64,000 nt of DNA, from assembly GCA_947034885.2 (NCBI GenBank), contig OX344751.2, positions 21,514,001 through 21,578,000 on the forward strand. Reading direction: 5' to 3'. The DNA comes from Thuidium tamariscinum (Eukaryota; Streptophyta; Bryopsida; Hypnales; Thuidiaceae). The position numbers and the translations under genes were made by a program. The notes beneath the pieces were generated by a model that saw only the letters and a program-made list of their open reading frames with translations, did not search any database and was not told the DNA's origin. Of the stretch, positions 63,530-64,000 are shown piece by piece (position 1 is the stretch's first letter; each line of letters starts with the position of its first letter).

Positions 63530-63850
63530 CGGGGAAAAAGCGAGAGTTGAAAAGTTGAAATGAGCACCTTGGTATTCTAACTGAGGTGCAAAGTCTGCGG
63601 ATTTCCACGCTTCCCTGCCGACGCTGACCACTTTTCCAGGTAAGTTTACTCTTGTGGACCGTGCCTTTGTTTCCAAATTCCAATGTCAGAAGCTCTGAAC
63701 TCGTCCCCCCAACTCGTGCGCGCGTCTCGTATATATTCTCAGTGCCCCACCAGATGCTGAGCTCACGGAACATAGAGCCAGCAGGCCCGACCCTGGAATC
63801 TGCACGTGCGTACTCCCTGCACTTAAACTCAAGCATTCTAGGAATCCGTC
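63530..63850 (+). promoter_or_regulatory. Diverged copy of the CHS2/CHS3-type promoter region
   Basis: In the same order as upstream of CHS3 there are GAGTTGAAA, GGTATTC, CAAAGTCTGC, TTTCCACGCTTCC, GCCCGACCCTGGAATC, and an end like CTCAAGCATTCTAG. The composition becomes GC-richer here. It points rightwards, so its gene would lie beyond 64000. Confidence 0.5.
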
Positions 63851-64000
63851 GGGGCCTTTATCCCTGTTGGAACTCTCGGCGAGTATATATTAGACGCATT
63901 AGAAACTAATTAAGCTCCAAGGCTGGACTCGATCAGCGTGGTGGAATTTTAGATTAAGAGCGCATACTTGATTTCATCAATACTCGAGCAGGTCATTCAC

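Overview
The window is nuclear DNA from a land plant, most likely a moss; the species is not identified. The evidence is: spliced GT-AG genes with long AT-rich introns; chalcone synthases with bryophyte-like sequence; a betaine-lipid-synthase-type gene, a family kept in algae and non-seed plants but lost from seed plants; and very AT-rich, repeat-filled spacers around GC-richer exons. I see no transposase, reverse transcriptase, virus gene, CRISPR array or RNA gene.

Left part (1-27.6 kb). A glycoside hydrolase family 3 beta-xylosidase-type gene on the minus strand (1427-5096) leaves the window before its C-terminal half. A spliced 60S ribosomal protein eL18 locus on the minus strand (7265-8667) is disrupted by a 5-bp deletion and a 16-bp tandem duplication and lacks an adjacent start exon, so it is called a pseudogene. 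Three plus-strand genes follow: an F-box/RCC1-repeat protein with a GC-AG intron (12621-14892), a short single-domain relative of betaine lipid synthase (16554-18305), and a mitochondrial ISCU-type Fe-S scaffold protein (24123-25757). Small non-autonomous transposons and tandem repeats lie between them.

Right part (28.0-58.6 kb). Four nearly identical two-exon chalcone synthase genes sit as two convergent pairs: CHS1(+)/CHS2(-) at 28.8-34.2 kb and CHS3(+)/CHS4(-) at 51.9-57.9 kb. The pairs lie in a large inverted duplication (28044-34827 and 51348-58623) around a 16.5-kb repeat-filled spacer. The 5' flanks match in inverted order (CHS1 with CHS4, CHS2 with CHS3), but the 3' flanks and the intergenic DNA between the convergent genes match in direct order (CHS1 with CHS3, CHS2 with CHS4). 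One intergenic segment therefore appears to have flipped by recombination between convergent CHS genes. The convergent layout could also yield double-stranded CHS RNA, as at the soybean I locus. A CHS2/CHS3-type promoter region at 63.53-63.85 kb suggests a fifth CHS gene just beyond the right edge.

The spacer and flanks hold several repeat families: CACTA-end MITEs, a MITE family with CATTAGAG ends, elements with CCTTTAAGG-type ends and TTAA-like flanks, and a 1.07-kb foldback element with two arms of about 509 bp, nested inside another element. All exon boundaries were derived by eye from reading frame, splice consensus and remembered family sequences; none was tested by alignment or RNA data.
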